Shown: positions 37,723-50,338 of the stretch, one piece after another | Layout: each line of letters starts with the position of its first letter | Position numbering within the stretch: the first letter of the stretch is position 1 | NCBI GenBank assembly: GCA_963698995.1 | Contig: CAVOTD010000027.1 | Span: 186,001-250,000, forward strand | Direction of reading: 5' to 3' | DNA: 64,000 bases | From: AP-15 sp963698995 | GTDB lineage: Bacteria > Pseudomonadota > Alphaproteobacteria > ATCC43930 > CGMCC-115725 | The notes under the pieces: model-generated | What the model was told of the DNA's origin: nothing | The model's database searches: none | What the model saw: only the letters and a program-made list of their open reading frames with translations | Position numbers and translations under genes: made by a program

Positions 37723-38373
37723 TCATTGCGCAGGGGCGACCGTCGCCTCGTGCGCGGCGGCGAGCTCGGCGTCCTTGGCCTTGACTTTGGCGACCGACGG
37801 CCGGGCGTTGCTACGCTGGACATAGCTCATGATCACGGGAAGTTCGGGCACCATCTTGAACATCGTGGTCCAAGTCAGAGCTCCACCCCACAGAACATCG
37901 GCAGCGGAAAATTGCTCACCGAGGAGATAAGGCCCCTTGGCAAGCTGGTCGGTCAGTGTCCTGAGCATTGTTTCAAAATCGCCATAGGGCGACATCGGCA
38001 TCGGCGCCGGATCGCGCTGCGTCGCGCAATCGATGACGGCAGGTTCGAAGCAAGCGGCGTAAAATACCATCCAGCGCAAATATGGGCCGCGCAGTGGATC
38101 GCCGACGGGCGGGGCGAGCCTTGCCTCGGGAAAAAGATCCGCGAGATAGAGAAAAATTGCGACCTGCTCGGTGATGAGGGCATCGCCATGCCTGAGGGCT
38201 GGAACTTTTCCCATCGGATTGATCGCGAGATATTCGGGCCGGCGCTGCTCTCCGGCTTTCATGTTCAGCACATGCAGCTCGTAAGGTACCCCGAGCTCTT
38301 CAAGTAGGGTCAAGGCCCCGGATGATCTCGTGTTCGGCGAGTGGTAAAGGGTGACTTTGCGATCGTCGTTCAT
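37723..38373 (-). CDS. Glutathione S-transferase family protein
   Basis: 216 residues from the ATG at 38373. N-terminal thioredoxin-like domain with LYHSPNTRSSGALTLLEELG (catalytic Ser region), NPMGKVPAL (cis-Pro of the glutathione site) and ALITEQVAIFLYLADLFPE; C-terminal all-helical domain follows, with GEQFSAADVLWGG. It is divergent from the TetR regulator gene with only 45 bases between the starts, so the regulator may control it. Detoxification of electrophiles is the likely role. Confidence 0.8.
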   Translation of the reverse strand: MNDDRKVTLYHSPNTRSSGALTLLEELGVPYELHVLNMKAGEQRRPEYLAINPMGKVPALRHGDALITEQVAIFLYLADLFPEARLAPPVGDPLRGPYLRWMVFYAACFEPAVIDCATQRDPAPMPMSPYGDFETMLRTLTDQLAKGPYLLGEQFSAADVLWGGALTWTTMFKMVPELPVIMSYVQRSNARPSVAKVKAKDAELAAAHEATVAPAQ

Positions 38374-38418
38374 GCTGTCCCCATTTGCCTGGTGTCGCCT
38401 CGTTGTAGAGTGTCTCGC

Positions 38419-39078
38419 ATGACCTGGTCGAGGGACGATTCGGGCGCCGGGCGTCGCGGCTATCACCATGGCAATCTGCGTGAGGCATTGATCCGCGCAG
38501 CGCTCGACCTGATCGCCGAGAAGGGGCCCGCGGGCTTCACCTTTGCCGATGCCGCCCGTTCGGCCGGGGTCAGCTCGGCCGCGCCCTACCGGCATTTCCG
38601 CGATCGCCAGGCATTGCTCGCCGATGTCGCACGCCGCGGCTTCGAGCTGTTCGAGGAACGCCTGAACCGTGCCTGGAAAGAGGGGAGGCCTGACCCCTTC
38701 GCCGCTTTTGAAGATGTCGGGCGCGCCTATCTCGCCTTTGCCCGCGAAGAGCCCGCCTTTTACTCGGCGATGTTCGAGGCGGGGCTGCCTCTCGATGGCG
38801 ATCCCGCGTTGCAGCAGGCCGCCGACCGAGCGTTTGCGGTGCTGCGCCGGGCGGCCGATGCCTTTTGTGCCCGCTTGCCGAGCGACCGCCGGCCACCGGC
38901 ATTGATGATGAGCCTGCACCTTTGGGCCCTCGCCCACGGCATCGCCTCGCTCTTTGCGCGGGCCGACGGAGGACGGCGCAAATTGCCGATGACTGCGGAA
39001 GAATTGCTCGAAGCCGGTGTGCTGGTTTATCTGCGCGGTTTGAGCCTGATCGACGAGCCTGCGAAATCGGACCGGTGA
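38419..39078 (+). CDS. TetR family transcriptional regulator
   Basis: 219 residues. A short N-arm (GYHHGNLREALIRAALDLIAEKG) leads into the helix-turn-helix FTFADAARSAGVSSAAPYRHF, the TetR DNA-binding signature, followed by a helical ligand domain of the WHG/TetR_C type (FAREEPAFYSAMFEAG). It is divergently transcribed from the GST gene, so it likely represses itself and that gene through the 45-base intergenic region. The operator was not identified. Ligand unknown. Confidence 0.8.
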   Translation: MTWSRDDSGAGRRGYHHGNLREALIRAALDLIAEKGPAGFTFADAARSAGVSSAAPYRHFRDRQALLADVARRGFELFEERLNRAWKEGRPDPFAAFEDVGRAYLAFAREEPAFYSAMFEAGLPLDGDPALQQAADRAFAVLRRAADAFCARLPSDRRPPALMMSLHLWALAHGIASLFARADGGRRKLPMTAEELLEAGVLVYLRGLSLIDEPAKSDR

Positions 39079-39082
39079 CCGC

Positions 39083-39111
39083 TTGACAAGCAGCGGGGGC
39101 CGCGCTTATGT
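39083..39111 (+). promoter_or_regulatory. Putative sigma-70 type promoter
   Basis: TTGACA at 39083-39088 is an exact -35 consensus, with a 17-base spacer and TTATGT at 39106-39111 as a -10-like element. It precedes the DUF2852 gene (ATG at 39144). The -10 is imperfect. Confidence 0.45.
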
Positions 39112-39143
39112 CAATGTTAAATACATTCACATGAGGCCCTCAG

Positions 39144-39542
39144 ATGACCCTCGCGGCAAGACTGGACGACTTTGGAAATCCGGCCTGGATCGCCCTCACT
39201 GTGGTGAGTTTCCTGGTTTGGTGGCCGCTCGGCCTCATCGTTTTGGGGTATCTGGTTGGGAGTGGGCGAATGGCTCGATGGACGGGTTGCGGCGCGCGCC
39301 GCTGGCAGCAACATGCGCAGGGAAACCCGAGCGGATGGTGGAGCGGGCGTTCGGCCTCGAGCGGTAACCGCGCCTTCGACGAGTACCGCGCCGAGACGCT
39401 GCGACGGCTCGAAGACGAGCAGCGCGAGTTCAAGGATTTTCTCGACCGTCTGCGGCATGCCAAGGACAAGGCCGAATTCGACCAGTTCATGGCCGAGCGC
39501 GGTCGGCGGCCGCAAGGTCCGGCGCCGCAACCCGAGAGCTGA
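39144..39542 (+). CDS. DUF2852 family protein
   Basis: 132 residues. One or two membrane segments (ALTVVSFLVWWPLGLIVLGY, residues 16-40) are followed by a soluble, charged helix with GNRAFDEYRAETLRRLEDEQ and the end FDQFMAERGR, the DUF2852 pattern. Common in alphaproteobacteria, function unknown. A promoter-like TTGACA/TTATGT lies 33-60 bases before the start. Confidence 0.75.
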   Translation: MTLAARLDDFGNPAWIALTVVSFLVWWPLGLIVLGYLVGSGRMARWTGCGARRWQQHAQGNPSGWWSGRSASSGNRAFDEYRAETLRRLEDEQREFKDFLDRLRHAKDKAEFDQFMAERGRRPQGPAPQPES

Positions 39543-39554
39543 GCCCAAGGCCGG

Positions 39555-39780
39555 GCGTCCGAGGCAGTGCGTCCTTCGAGACGCCCCGCTACGCGGGCTC
39601 TCAGGATGAGCGTCAGCCGCGCTTCTGTCCTTCGAGGAGCCCCCCAGGCTGCGTCTCGAAGGACGCCGGGCACCTGCCTCATCGCGGAGCCCGGGATGAG
39701 GGTCTCTCGTTTAGGCCACTCACGCAAGGCCGTCCCCTCAGGCTGAGGAGCGCCTGAGAGGGCGCGTCTCGAAGCACGTG
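39555..39780. repeat. Intergenic block of dispersed cttcgag-type repeats
   Basis: The block holds several imperfect copies of a CTTCGAGACGC / TCTCGAAGG inverted motif with TCAGGATGAG-like sequence between them. Similar units recur at 48505-48660. These are typical intergenic repeats of alphaproteobacterial genomes. No gene is present. Confidence 0.5.
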
Positions 39781-39802
39781 CAATGCCGGTGCAAGAAATT
39801 CC

Positions 39803-43407
<3,605 letters not shown>

Positions 43408-43469
43408 CGGCGGCCTCGTCCCAAAAATTGAGCATAATTGAGGCGGGAGCGATCAGCGCAAATATCTCA

Positions 43470-43691
43470 TCACCGGCACCACCAGAGCAGTTTCGAGCAC
43501 TCCGCCATTTGCGCCTCTCGCGTGAGCCCGATATCGGCGAGCAGGCGGTCATCGAGCCGAGCCAGCGCCTCGCGCTGGTGCGCAAGCGAGCGCCACATAG
43601 CCGCCCGCGTGAAGGCCCGCCGGCAGAGACGCAACACCTTGTTCCACGAGACCGGGGTTATTCTGGGCTGGCGCTGCACGAAGGTCAGCAT
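43470..43691 (-). CDS. DUF1127 family small protein
   Basis: 73 residues. The C-terminal half LARLDDRLLADIGLTREA is the DUF1127 core (R-x-L-x-x-L-x-D-x-x-L-x-D-I-G-L-x-R). Such small basic proteins are abundant in alphaproteobacteria and are linked to stress response and RNA turnover. Divergent from the LysR regulator gene. Confidence 0.7.
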   Translation of the reverse strand: MLTFVQRQPRITPVSWNKVLRLCRRAFTRAAMWRSLAHQREALARLDDRLLADIGLTREAQMAECSKLLWWCR

Positions 43692-43716
43692 TTGGGCAGC
43701 TCCTTGCGCATTTGTG

Positions 43717-43741
43717 TGTATTTACTCAATTTAGTGATACA
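43717..43741. promoter_or_regulatory. Inverted repeat between DUF1127 and lysR starts
   Basis: TGTAT (43717-43721) and ATACA (43737-43741) form a dyad with a 15-base AT-rich centre (TTACTCAATTTAGTG). It is in the divergent intergenic region in front of a LysR-family gene, where the regulator would be expected to bind. The match to a T-N11-A LysR box is only partial. Confidence 0.35.
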
Positions 43742-43799
43742 TTCGAAAATCAGGGATCGACAAATTCGGTCGTCCCCGATACATAGACGTATCATGGTG

Positions 43800-44735
43800 A
43801 TGGCGAATGGCTCCGCGTCGATGAATTGGGACGATGTCCGCGTATTCCTCGCGGTCGCGCGCCACGGTTCGTTGCGCGCCGCCGGACGCGCGCTCGGTTT
43901 GAGCCAGCCGACGATCGGCCGTCGTCTGGCCGCGTTCGAAGCAACCTTCGGTGGGCCGACCTTATTCGACCGGCTGCCCGAGGGCTTGCGCCTCAACGCC
44001 GCCGGTGACGCGCTGATGTCTGTGGCCGAAGAATTGGAGAGCGCCGCGTTGGCCCTTGAGCGGCGGCGTGCGGCGGCCTCGCCGGCGCTTAGCGGTACGG
44101 TCCGCGTTTCCGTCGGCGAATGGGGCGGCGGCTTTTTGGCTCGCCACCTCGACCAATCGGGCGAAACCGGGCTGCCGCCGACCTTAACGCTGGAACTCGT
44201 CGAATCATGGGAAACCGCGAACCTGGCACGCCGGGACGCCGACCTGGCGTTGCGCCACGGCGTCCCCGAAGGCGGAAACCTCTACGTATCCAAGGTCGGG
44301 GTGATCGCCTGCGCCGTGTACCGCCGATCGAACGCCGGGAACCTCGACCCGCTGCAGGGCGCGGGCTGGGTGACCTATCCCGAGGAGCAGAACCATCTGA
44401 TCAGTTCGCGCTGGGTCGACCAGCAGCTCCGCGCGACGGCGGGAAGAGTGGCGTTGCGCGCCTCGACCCTGCCGCTACGCGCCGCGGCGGTGCGCGCCGG
44501 CATCGGCGTCGGGCTGCTGCCGTGTTACGCGGGTGACGCCGACCCGCTGCTCGAACGGATAACCCCGCCGGTGACCGAGCTCGGCGCCGAATACTGGGTC
44601 ATCGTGCACCGCGACCTGCGCCGCGCGGCCTGCGTCCGCGCGGTGATCGACTGGATCCGCCGCTTGTTCGACGAGCGCCGCGACGAGCTGTCCGGCAGCA
44701 TGGCCCAGCCGATCGGATCGCTCGCCGCGGAATAG
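43800..44735 (+). CDS. LysR family transcriptional regulator
   Basis: 311 residues (an alternative ATG at 43794 adds two). The N-terminal helix-turn-helix is clear: MNWDDVRVFLAVARHGSLRA, GRALGLSQPTIGRRLAAFE and TLFDRLPEGLRLNAAGDAL. The C-terminal effector domain of periplasmic-binding type follows (SGTVRVSVGEWGGGF). Length is typical. The divergent DUF1127 gene shares the promoter region with it. The target genes and ligand are unknown. Confidence 0.8.
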   Translation: MANGSASMNWDDVRVFLAVARHGSLRAAGRALGLSQPTIGRRLAAFEATFGGPTLFDRLPEGLRLNAAGDALMSVAEELESAALALERRRAAASPALSGTVRVSVGEWGGGFLARHLDQSGETGLPPTLTLELVESWETANLARRDADLALRHGVPEGGNLYVSKVGVIACAVYRRSNAGNLDPLQGAGWVTYPEEQNHLISSRWVDQQLRATAGRVALRASTLPLRAAAVRAGIGVGLLPCYAGDADPLLERITPPVTELGAEYWVIVHRDLRRAACVRAVIDWIRRLFDERRDELSGSMAQPIGSLAAE

Positions 44736-44747
44736 ACCCGCAGCGCG

Positions 44748-45527
44748 TTACCGACCAATAAATTTCGGCTTTCGCTTTTCCCTGAACGCCGCAACCCCTT
44801 CGGCGTTGTCGGCGCTCATATGGAGCTGCGGCTGCACCATGCTTTCGATTTCGAGATAGTCTTCGAGGCTAGGGGCGACCGCCGCATGGAACAGCTTTTT
44901 TGCTAGCCCCAGCGCGAAGGTCGGCGCCTCGGCCAAGTCGGCGGCCAGCTCCTCGGTTTTCGAGATCAGCTGGTCGTCCTCGACCACATGATTGACGAGG
45001 CCCAATGCCAAGGCCTCCTCGGCTTCGACAAACCGCGCCGAAAAGACCAGCTCCTTGGCCTTTGCCATGCCGAGGCGGCGGGTCAGGAACCAGATCGCGC
45101 CGCCGTCAGGCGCGAGCCCGATACGTCGGAAAATCTGCGAAAACCGCGCGGTCTTCGAGGCCACGACGAGGTCGCAGGCCAGCGCGATGCTCCAGCCGAT
45201 CCCGACAGCCGGCCCACGCACCGCGGCGATGACCGGTTTTTCGATCGCATGGAGCGCCCGAATAAAGGTATGGCCGCCGCGCTGCAGACGATCGCGGTCG
45301 GCGCGCAAGTCGTGCGGCTGCCCGGCCATGCGGTCGACATCGGCCCCGGAGCAGAACCCTCGGCCGGCGCCGGTAACGATGACGACCCGGATCGCATCGT
45401 CGAAGCGCAGCCGCGCAAAATAATCGCAGAGGCTCTGGCGCATCTCGACCGTCAGTGCGTTGAGCTTGTCCGGGCGGTTCAGCACGACTTTTGCCACCGC
45501 GCCTTCGACGGTCAGATCAACCGACAT
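44748..45527 (-). CDS. Enoyl-CoA hydratase/isomerase family protein
   Basis: 259 residues with the crotonase fold: GAVAKVVLNRPDKLNALTVE near the start, the oxyanion hole GRGFCSGADVDRMAG and AVRGPAVGIGWSIALACDLV. The residue pattern in the second motif fits family members that act as hydratases, isomerases or related hydrolases. The C-terminal helix ends FREKRKPKFIGR. It faces the LysR gene end-to-end. Substrate undetermined. Confidence 0.8.
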   Translation of the reverse strand: MSVDLTVEGAVAKVVLNRPDKLNALTVEMRQSLCDYFARLRFDDAIRVVIVTGAGRGFCSGADVDRMAGQPHDLRADRDRLQRGGHTFIRALHAIEKPVIAAVRGPAVGIGWSIALACDLVVASKTARFSQIFRRIGLAPDGGAIWFLTRRLGMAKAKELVFSARFVEAEEALALGLVNHVVEDDQLISKTEELAADLAEAPTFALGLAKKLFHAAVAPSLEDYLEIESMVQPQLHMSADNAEGVAAFREKRKPKFIGR

Positions 45528-45634
45528 TCTATCTCCCCCGATGGAGCCTCGATCGGATCACGCGGCAGAATGCCCGGAAGGACCGCCCCTTCCAAGCGGC
45601 CGATACAGGACGCCCGGACTTGGGCGAGCGACCG

Positions 45635-45895
45635 CTAATCGCCGTCGGCGGCGGCCGCGCGCTTCGGCCGCTTGGCGGTCCGCGCCGCCGGTGGGCGGTC
45701 CCGGCGCACGGCGCTTCGCGTCGCTTTTACTTTCGCCAGCCGCCGGGCGCCGATTTCGGCCTCGACAGCCGGCAGCAATGCGGCGGCATCCGTTCGCTGA
45801 GTCGCCGTCCCGCTCAACTGGAGCCGTTTTGCATTTGTCCGGAGATTTGCCAGGGCGTCGTCAGACATGTCGGGCAGCTTGGCAAGCAAGTCCAT
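45635..45895 (-). CDS. Small protein with basic C-terminal tail
   Basis: 86 residues from the ATG at 45895, with GGAG nine bases before. The N-terminal half (MDLLAKLPDMSDDALANLRT) is helical with acidic and hydrophobic residues; the C-terminal half is Arg/Lys/Ala-rich (RPPAARTAKRPKRAAA), suggesting nucleic-acid binding. Divergent from the VOC gene. Family not recognised. Confidence 0.5.
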   Translation of the reverse strand: MDLLAKLPDMSDDALANLRTNAKRLQLSGTATQRTDAAALLPAVEAEIGARRLAKVKATRSAVRRDRPPAARTAKRPKRAAAADGD

Positions 45896-46039
45896 TCCAG
45901 TTCTCCTCGGCGAGTGGTCCCCCCGCCCCCGAGAACACGACGCTCGTTGCGCGCACCCTGGTTGCATCCAAGGGAAATCTGAACCCGGATTAACATATAT
46001 AGTTAGTGTGCATGGCACGGACCAGCAGGAGGGACGCGT

Positions 46040-46501
46040 ATGACCGAGATCAGCCAAGGCGTCGCGACGAAACCACGGCTCGTCGGCATCAACCATATCG
46101 CGCTCGAAGTCGGCGACATCGACCAAGCGCTCGATTTTTATGGCAAGATTTTCGATTTCACGCTGCGCGGGAAGCGGCTGGGGAATGCCTTTATCGAGCT
46201 TGGCGATCAGTTCATCAACCTGATGCAGGTGGCGACACCGCATGAGGATCAGCGCCGGCATTTCGGGCTCGTCGTCGACGACCGTTCGAGCGTCCGCGCA
46301 CGCGTCGAGGCAGCCGGGGGGCGGCTGCTGCCCGGACCTTTCCTCGATTTTCTCGACCCCTGGGGCAATCGCTTCGAGATCGTCGAATACGGCGACATCC
46401 AGTTTACCAAGGCGCCGCATGTGCTGCGCGCGATGGGCTTCGATCTCGACAAGACCGAGAAGGCGCGACGCGAGCTCGCCGACAAGGGGATGGCGCCTTG
46501 A
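46040..46501 (+). CDS. VOC superfamily (glyoxalase-like) protein
   Basis: 153 residues with VGINHIALEVGDIDQALDFYG at the start (first metal His) and FLDFLDPWGNRFEIVEY later (second metal-ligand Glu), the vicinal oxygen chelate pattern. The stop lies one base before the ATG of the pyrophosphatase gene, so they are co-transcribed. The enzyme could act in isomerisation, extradiol cleavage or resistance; which one is not visible. Confidence 0.7.
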   Translation: MTEISQGVATKPRLVGINHIALEVGDIDQALDFYGKIFDFTLRGKRLGNAFIELGDQFINLMQVATPHEDQRRHFGLVVDDRSSVRARVEAAGGRLLPGPFLDFLDPWGNRFEIVEYGDIQFTKAPHVLRAMGFDLDKTEKARRELADKGMAP

Positions 46502-46502
46502 T

Positions 46503-47030
46503 ATGGACGTCGCCAAAATTCTGATCGGTCACTCTCCGCCGCATGACATCAATGTGATCGTCGAGATTCCGCAGGGCGGCGAGCCGGTAAAATACGAGCT
46601 CGACAAAGCGTCGGGCGCAGTGTTCGTCGATCGCTTTCTGCACACCGCGATGTTCTATCCCGGAAATTACGGCTTTGTGCCGCACACCCTCGCGCAGGAC
46701 GGCGACCCGATCGATGCGCTGATCGTCGGCCCGGTCTCGGTCGTGCCTGGCGCCGTGGTGCGGTGCCGCCCGATTGGTGCCCTGTTGATGGAAGACGAGG
46801 CCGGTCCGGACGAAAAGATCATCGTTGTGCCGGTCGACAAATTGGCGCCGTTCTACAGCGGCGTGCAGTCCTACCAAGATCTGCCGCGCATTCTGTGCGA
46901 TCAAATCGCCCATTTCTTCCAGCACTATAAAGATCTGGAACGCGGCAAATGGGTCAACATCGTGCGCTGGGTCGGGCCGGACGAGGCGGCCGCGCTGATC
47001 GCCGCGGCTGCTGCTCGCGCCGCAGAGTGA
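46503..47030 (+). CDS. ppa: Inorganic pyrophosphatase
   Basis: 175 residues, family I soluble pyrophosphatase. Motifs: VIVEIPQGGEPVKYELDK near the start (substrate Lys), YPGNYGFVPHTLAQDGDPID with the D-x-D-P-x-D active site, and the C-terminal KWVNIVRWVG. Uses Mg2+ to hydrolyse PPi released in biosynthesis. The length is typical. Its ATG is one base after the VOC gene stop. Confidence 0.9.
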   Translation: MDVAKILIGHSPPHDINVIVEIPQGGEPVKYELDKASGAVFVDRFLHTAMFYPGNYGFVPHTLAQDGDPIDALIVGPVSVVPGAVVRCRPIGALLMEDEAGPDEKIIVVPVDKLAPFYSGVQSYQDLPRILCDQIAHFFQHYKDLERGKWVNIVRWVGPDEAAALIAAAAARAAE

Positions 47031-47093
47031 GAATTGCCTGAGCGGTCTTTTCCGACGTAGCATCGGGGCATTGCGACGACCGGAGGAATGGCG

Positions 47094-47732
47094 ATGGCGA
47101 AGGGTGAATTGATCGCGGCATTCGATTTCTCAAATGTCGCCGAAGACGAGTTCAACGATTGGTACGATTTGGAGCACATTCCCGAGCGCCAGCGGGTACC
47201 GGGGTTTCTGAGCTGCCAGCGCTGGATCGGCGCCGACAACGCTAAGCACTCGGTTGCGACTTACGATCTTGACACGCTTTCGGTGCTGAAGAGCCCGGCC
47301 TACCAAGCGATTGGCGGTCAGAATTTGTCGCCCTGGTCAAAGCGCGTGACCGCCAAGTGTCAGCGTCTGCTGCGCTTTGAGGGTGATCAGATCCTGCCCG
47401 GCGACAGCATCGCGCCGGCCCATGCCGGCGGGTTGCTGTTGGTCGGGATGACGCCCGTAGCGGAGGCCGAGACTGCGTTCAACGCGTGGTACGACACCGA
47501 GCATGTGCCGGCACTTGCGCGCGTGCCGGGAGTGCTGAGCGCTCGCCGCTTCCGCGCTGTCAATACCAGCGGACCGAAATATGTTGCCCTTTACCATCTC
47601 GCTTCGCCGGAGGTGGTTGCCGGCCCCGACTGGAAGCGGGCGAGCGAGTCCACCCCCATGCCCGAGCATATCCGGCCGCAGATCAGCGATCGCCTACGCC
47701 TCGTCTGTCGGAGCTACCGTCGCGCGGGTTGA
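47094..47732 (+). CDS. Two-domain EthD/DUF4286-like protein
   Basis: 212 residues with two similar halves, each with a W-Y-D-x-E-H-(I/V)-P motif (FNDWYDLEHIPERQRVPGF and FNAWYDTEHVPALARVPGV), as in EthD or DUF4286-type ferredoxin-like domains. The ATG at 47094 is favoured over 47088 because GGAGG lies at the proper distance. It sits between pyrophosphatase and GST genes. It might degrade or bind small organics, which is only an inference. Confidence 0.6.
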   Translation: MAKGELIAAFDFSNVAEDEFNDWYDLEHIPERQRVPGFLSCQRWIGADNAKHSVATYDLDTLSVLKSPAYQAIGGQNLSPWSKRVTAKCQRLLRFEGDQILPGDSIAPAHAGGLLLVGMTPVAEAETAFNAWYDTEHVPALARVPGVLSARRFRAVNTSGPKYVALYHLASPEVVAGPDWKRASESTPMPEHIRPQISDRLRLVCRSYRRAG

Positions 47733-47761
47733 GCCCGTCGCCTGCGCATTGGAGCGACGTC

Positions 47762-48484
47762 ATGCGGTATGAGCTTTATTATTGGGCCGGGATCCAAGGG
47801 CGCGGCGAGTTTGTCCGCCTCGCGCTCGAAGAGGCCGGCGCGGACTATGTTGATGTCGCTAGGCAGGCCGGCGGAGAGACTGCGATGCAGCGCCTGCTCG
47901 GCGGTGACGGGGTCGAGCATCCGCCGTTCGCGCCGCCTTTCCTCAAAGCCGGGGAACTGGTCATCGGTCAAACCGCCAATATTCTGCTCTATCTTGGCGT
48001 GCATCACGGCTTGGCTCCGGCCGACGAGGCCGGCCGGTTGTGGGCGCATCAGCTGCAGCTGACGATCGCCGATCTGGTCGACGAGATTCACGACACGCAC
48101 CATCCGATCGCCAGCAGCCTCTATTACGAGGACCAACGCCATGAAGCCCGCGCGCGCACCGCCGACTTCCTGAAATCGCGAGCGCCCAAATATCTCGGCT
48201 ACTTCGAACGGGTGCTGGAGCACAACACGGCCGGGAAGGGGCATCTCGTCGGGGCGGAACTCAGCTATCCCGATCTGTCGCTGTTTCAGGTGCTAGCGGG
48301 TCTGCGCTACGCCTTTCCCCGCGCCATGATGCGGCTAGAGCCGAAACATCCGCGGGTGGTCGCGCTGCATGACGCGGTTGCCGCTCGCCCCCGCATCGCC
48401 GCTTATCTCGACTCAGACCGTCGTATCGCGTTCAACCGGCACGGCATCTTCCGGCATTACCCGGAACTTGATTCGGAAGTTTGA
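47762..48484 (+). CDS. Glutathione S-transferase family protein
   Basis: 240 residues. The N-terminal domain has YELYYWAGIQGRGEFVRLAL (thioredoxin-like fold with a catalytic Tyr/Gln region) and the C-terminal helical domain has LVGAELSYPDLSLFQVLAGL. The pattern resembles sigma-class-like bacterial GSTs. It lies 29 bases after the EthD-like gene. Conjugation or isomerisation of a catabolic intermediate is plausible. Confidence 0.7.
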   Translation: MRYELYYWAGIQGRGEFVRLALEEAGADYVDVARQAGGETAMQRLLGGDGVEHPPFAPPFLKAGELVIGQTANILLYLGVHHGLAPADEAGRLWAHQLQLTIADLVDEIHDTHHPIASSLYYEDQRHEARARTADFLKSRAPKYLGYFERVLEHNTAGKGHLVGAELSYPDLSLFQVLAGLRYAFPRAMMRLEPKHPRVVALHDAVAARPRIAAYLDSDRRIAFNRHGIFRHYPELDSEV

Positions 48485-48504
48485 CCGGATGGGCTGCGCG
48501 ACTG

Positions 48505-48660
48505 CCGTGCGTGCTTCGAGACGCGCCCGCCTGTCCTGAGCCGCCGCCGCAGGTGGCGTCTCGAAGTGGCCCTCTCCGGATGAGGAGTGTCTTTGATGGC
48601 GCGACGAAGATGACCTCATCCTGAGGAGGCCACGCGGCGGCCGTCTCGAAGGGCGCACCG
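48505..48660. repeat. Intergenic cttcgag-type repeat block
   Basis: This holds CTTCGAGACGC, GTCTCGAAG and TCATCCTGAGGAG elements like those at 39555-39780, on both strands. Evidently a dispersed intergenic repeat of this genome. No gene present. Confidence 0.45.
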
Positions 48661-48692
48661 TGCCTGTCCCGCCGATCTGAGAGGAGACGACA

Positions 48693-50174
48693 GTGGCCAT
48701 TCGCACCGGCAGGGAGTTCCTGCAATCGCTGCGTGACGACCGCCGGCTGTTCATCGACGGCGAGCGGGTCGGGGACGTCACCAGCGACCCGCGTTTTGCC
48801 GCCGCCGCGCACAGCCTCGCCGAACTTTACGACATGCAGCACGATGCGGCGCTGATCGACCGCATGACCTTTCCCTCGCCGAGCGACGGCGAGCGGGTCG
48901 GGCTATCCTTCATCGAGCCAGGCTCGGTCGATGATCTGATCCGCCGGCGCGAGATGGTGAAGATCTGGATGGATGCGACCTGCGGCATGTTCGGCCGCAG
49001 CCCCGATTTCATGAACATCTTCTTCACCGGGTTCGCCTCGGCGGCCGATGAATTCGGCAAGAAGGACCATAGTTTTGCCGACAACATCCGGGGCTATCAC
49101 GCGCATATCCGCGACAACGACATCTGCATGACCCACACGCTGGTCAACCCGCAGGTCGACCGCTCACAACCGGTGGAAAAACAGGACAAGGATCTCGCGG
49201 CAAAGATCGTCAAGGAAACCGATGCCGGCATCGTCATCCGCGGCGCCCGCATGGTGTCCACCCTGTGCGCCTATTCGCACGACTTGCTGGTGCTGCCGTC
49301 GACCTACCTCGCCAACAGCAAGGAGGCTGAGCCTTACGCTTTCGGCTTTAGTGTGCTGGTCAACGCGCCGGGGTTGCGCTTTGTCTGCCGCCCTTCGGTG
49401 ATCCACCAGAACGCCGCCTCGGTGATGGATTACCCGCTCTCGGCGCGCTTTGACGAGACCGACGCGATGGTCATCTTCGACGACGTGCTGGTGCCGTGGG
49501 AGCGGGTCTTCATTCATCGCGACGCCGAGCTGTGCAATGGCCTCTACAACCGCACCGGCATCATGCCGCAGATCATGCACCAGTTCTCGACCAAGAATTT
49601 GGCCAAGGCCGAGTTCATGATGGGGCTCGGCTTTGCGATCGCGAAATCGACCAATATCGACCAGCATCTGCACGTCCAGGGCATGCTGGCCGAGCTGATC
49701 CAATACAGCGAATTCTGCCGTGCGTGTCTCCGAGCGAGCGAGGCCGATGCCGCCCCAGGCGCCTCCGGTGTGATGACCCCGGCGGCGATGCCGCTATGGA
49801 CGGTGCGGATGATGTTTCCCCGAATGTTTGTCCGAATGTGCGAGATCATCCAGCTTCTCGGCGCCGGCGGTCTCGTCGCCGTCCCTTCCTATGCCGAGCT
49901 TTCCGGACCGGCCGCGGCCGACGTGACGACCTATTTCCAGGCGGCCAATGCCGACGCGGCGACCCGCATCAAGCTCTTCCGGCTGGCCTTCGACGCCGCG
50001 GTGTCGTCCTTCGCGGGCCGCCAGCAGCTCTACGAACGCTACTATTCGGGCGACCCGGTGCGCCTCGCCGGCACGCTCTACGGCCTCTACGACAAGGACA
50101 CCCACATCGAGCGCATCTTCGCGATGCTCGACGACCTCGAAGCGCGGCAGCAGAACCGCGGCGGGGCTGGCTGA
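48693..50174 (+). CDS. HpaB-like flavin-dependent monooxygenase (4-hydroxyphenylacetate 3-hydroxylase family)
   Basis: 493 residues from a GTG start behind GAGGAGA. Motifs of the FADH2-using hydroxylase family: an N-terminal helical domain with MAIRTGREFLQSLRDD, HTLVNPQVDRSQPVE, VIRGARMVSTLCAYSHD, and ARFDETDAMVIFDDVLVPWERVF in the middle domain, with a C-terminal helical bundle like acyl-CoA dehydrogenases. It needs a flavin reductase partner, which is not seen next to it. It probably hydroxylates a phenolic compound; the dioxygenase-like gene at 2111 is far away. Confidence 0.8.
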   Translation: MAIRTGREFLQSLRDDRRLFIDGERVGDVTSDPRFAAAAHSLAELYDMQHDAALIDRMTFPSPSDGERVGLSFIEPGSVDDLIRRREMVKIWMDATCGMFGRSPDFMNIFFTGFASAADEFGKKDHSFADNIRGYHAHIRDNDICMTHTLVNPQVDRSQPVEKQDKDLAAKIVKETDAGIVIRGARMVSTLCAYSHDLLVLPSTYLANSKEAEPYAFGFSVLVNAPGLRFVCRPSVIHQNAASVMDYPLSARFDETDAMVIFDDVLVPWERVFIHRDAELCNGLYNRTGIMPQIMHQFSTKNLAKAEFMMGLGFAIAKSTNIDQHLHVQGMLAELIQYSEFCRACLRASEADAAPGASGVMTPAAMPLWTVRMMFPRMFVRMCEIIQLLGAGGLVAVPSYAELSGPAAADVTTYFQAANADAATRIKLFRLAFDAAVSSFAGRQQLYERYYSGDPVRLAGTLYGLYDKDTHIERIFAMLDDLEARQQNRGGAG

Positions 50175-50338
50175 CCGCGCTCCCCCACGCGGGGCGGGAG
50201 CGGTGTTGCCGCGAAAGCGCCTATCGTCAGCCGCCGCTAAGTCAATCCCGCGGCACGTCGAGCCGCAACGTTCTCCATCGGTGATTAGCCGAACCGTCAC
50301 CCCTAAGTCGCCACGTCCCAGACGGAGGTAGCGTTCAG

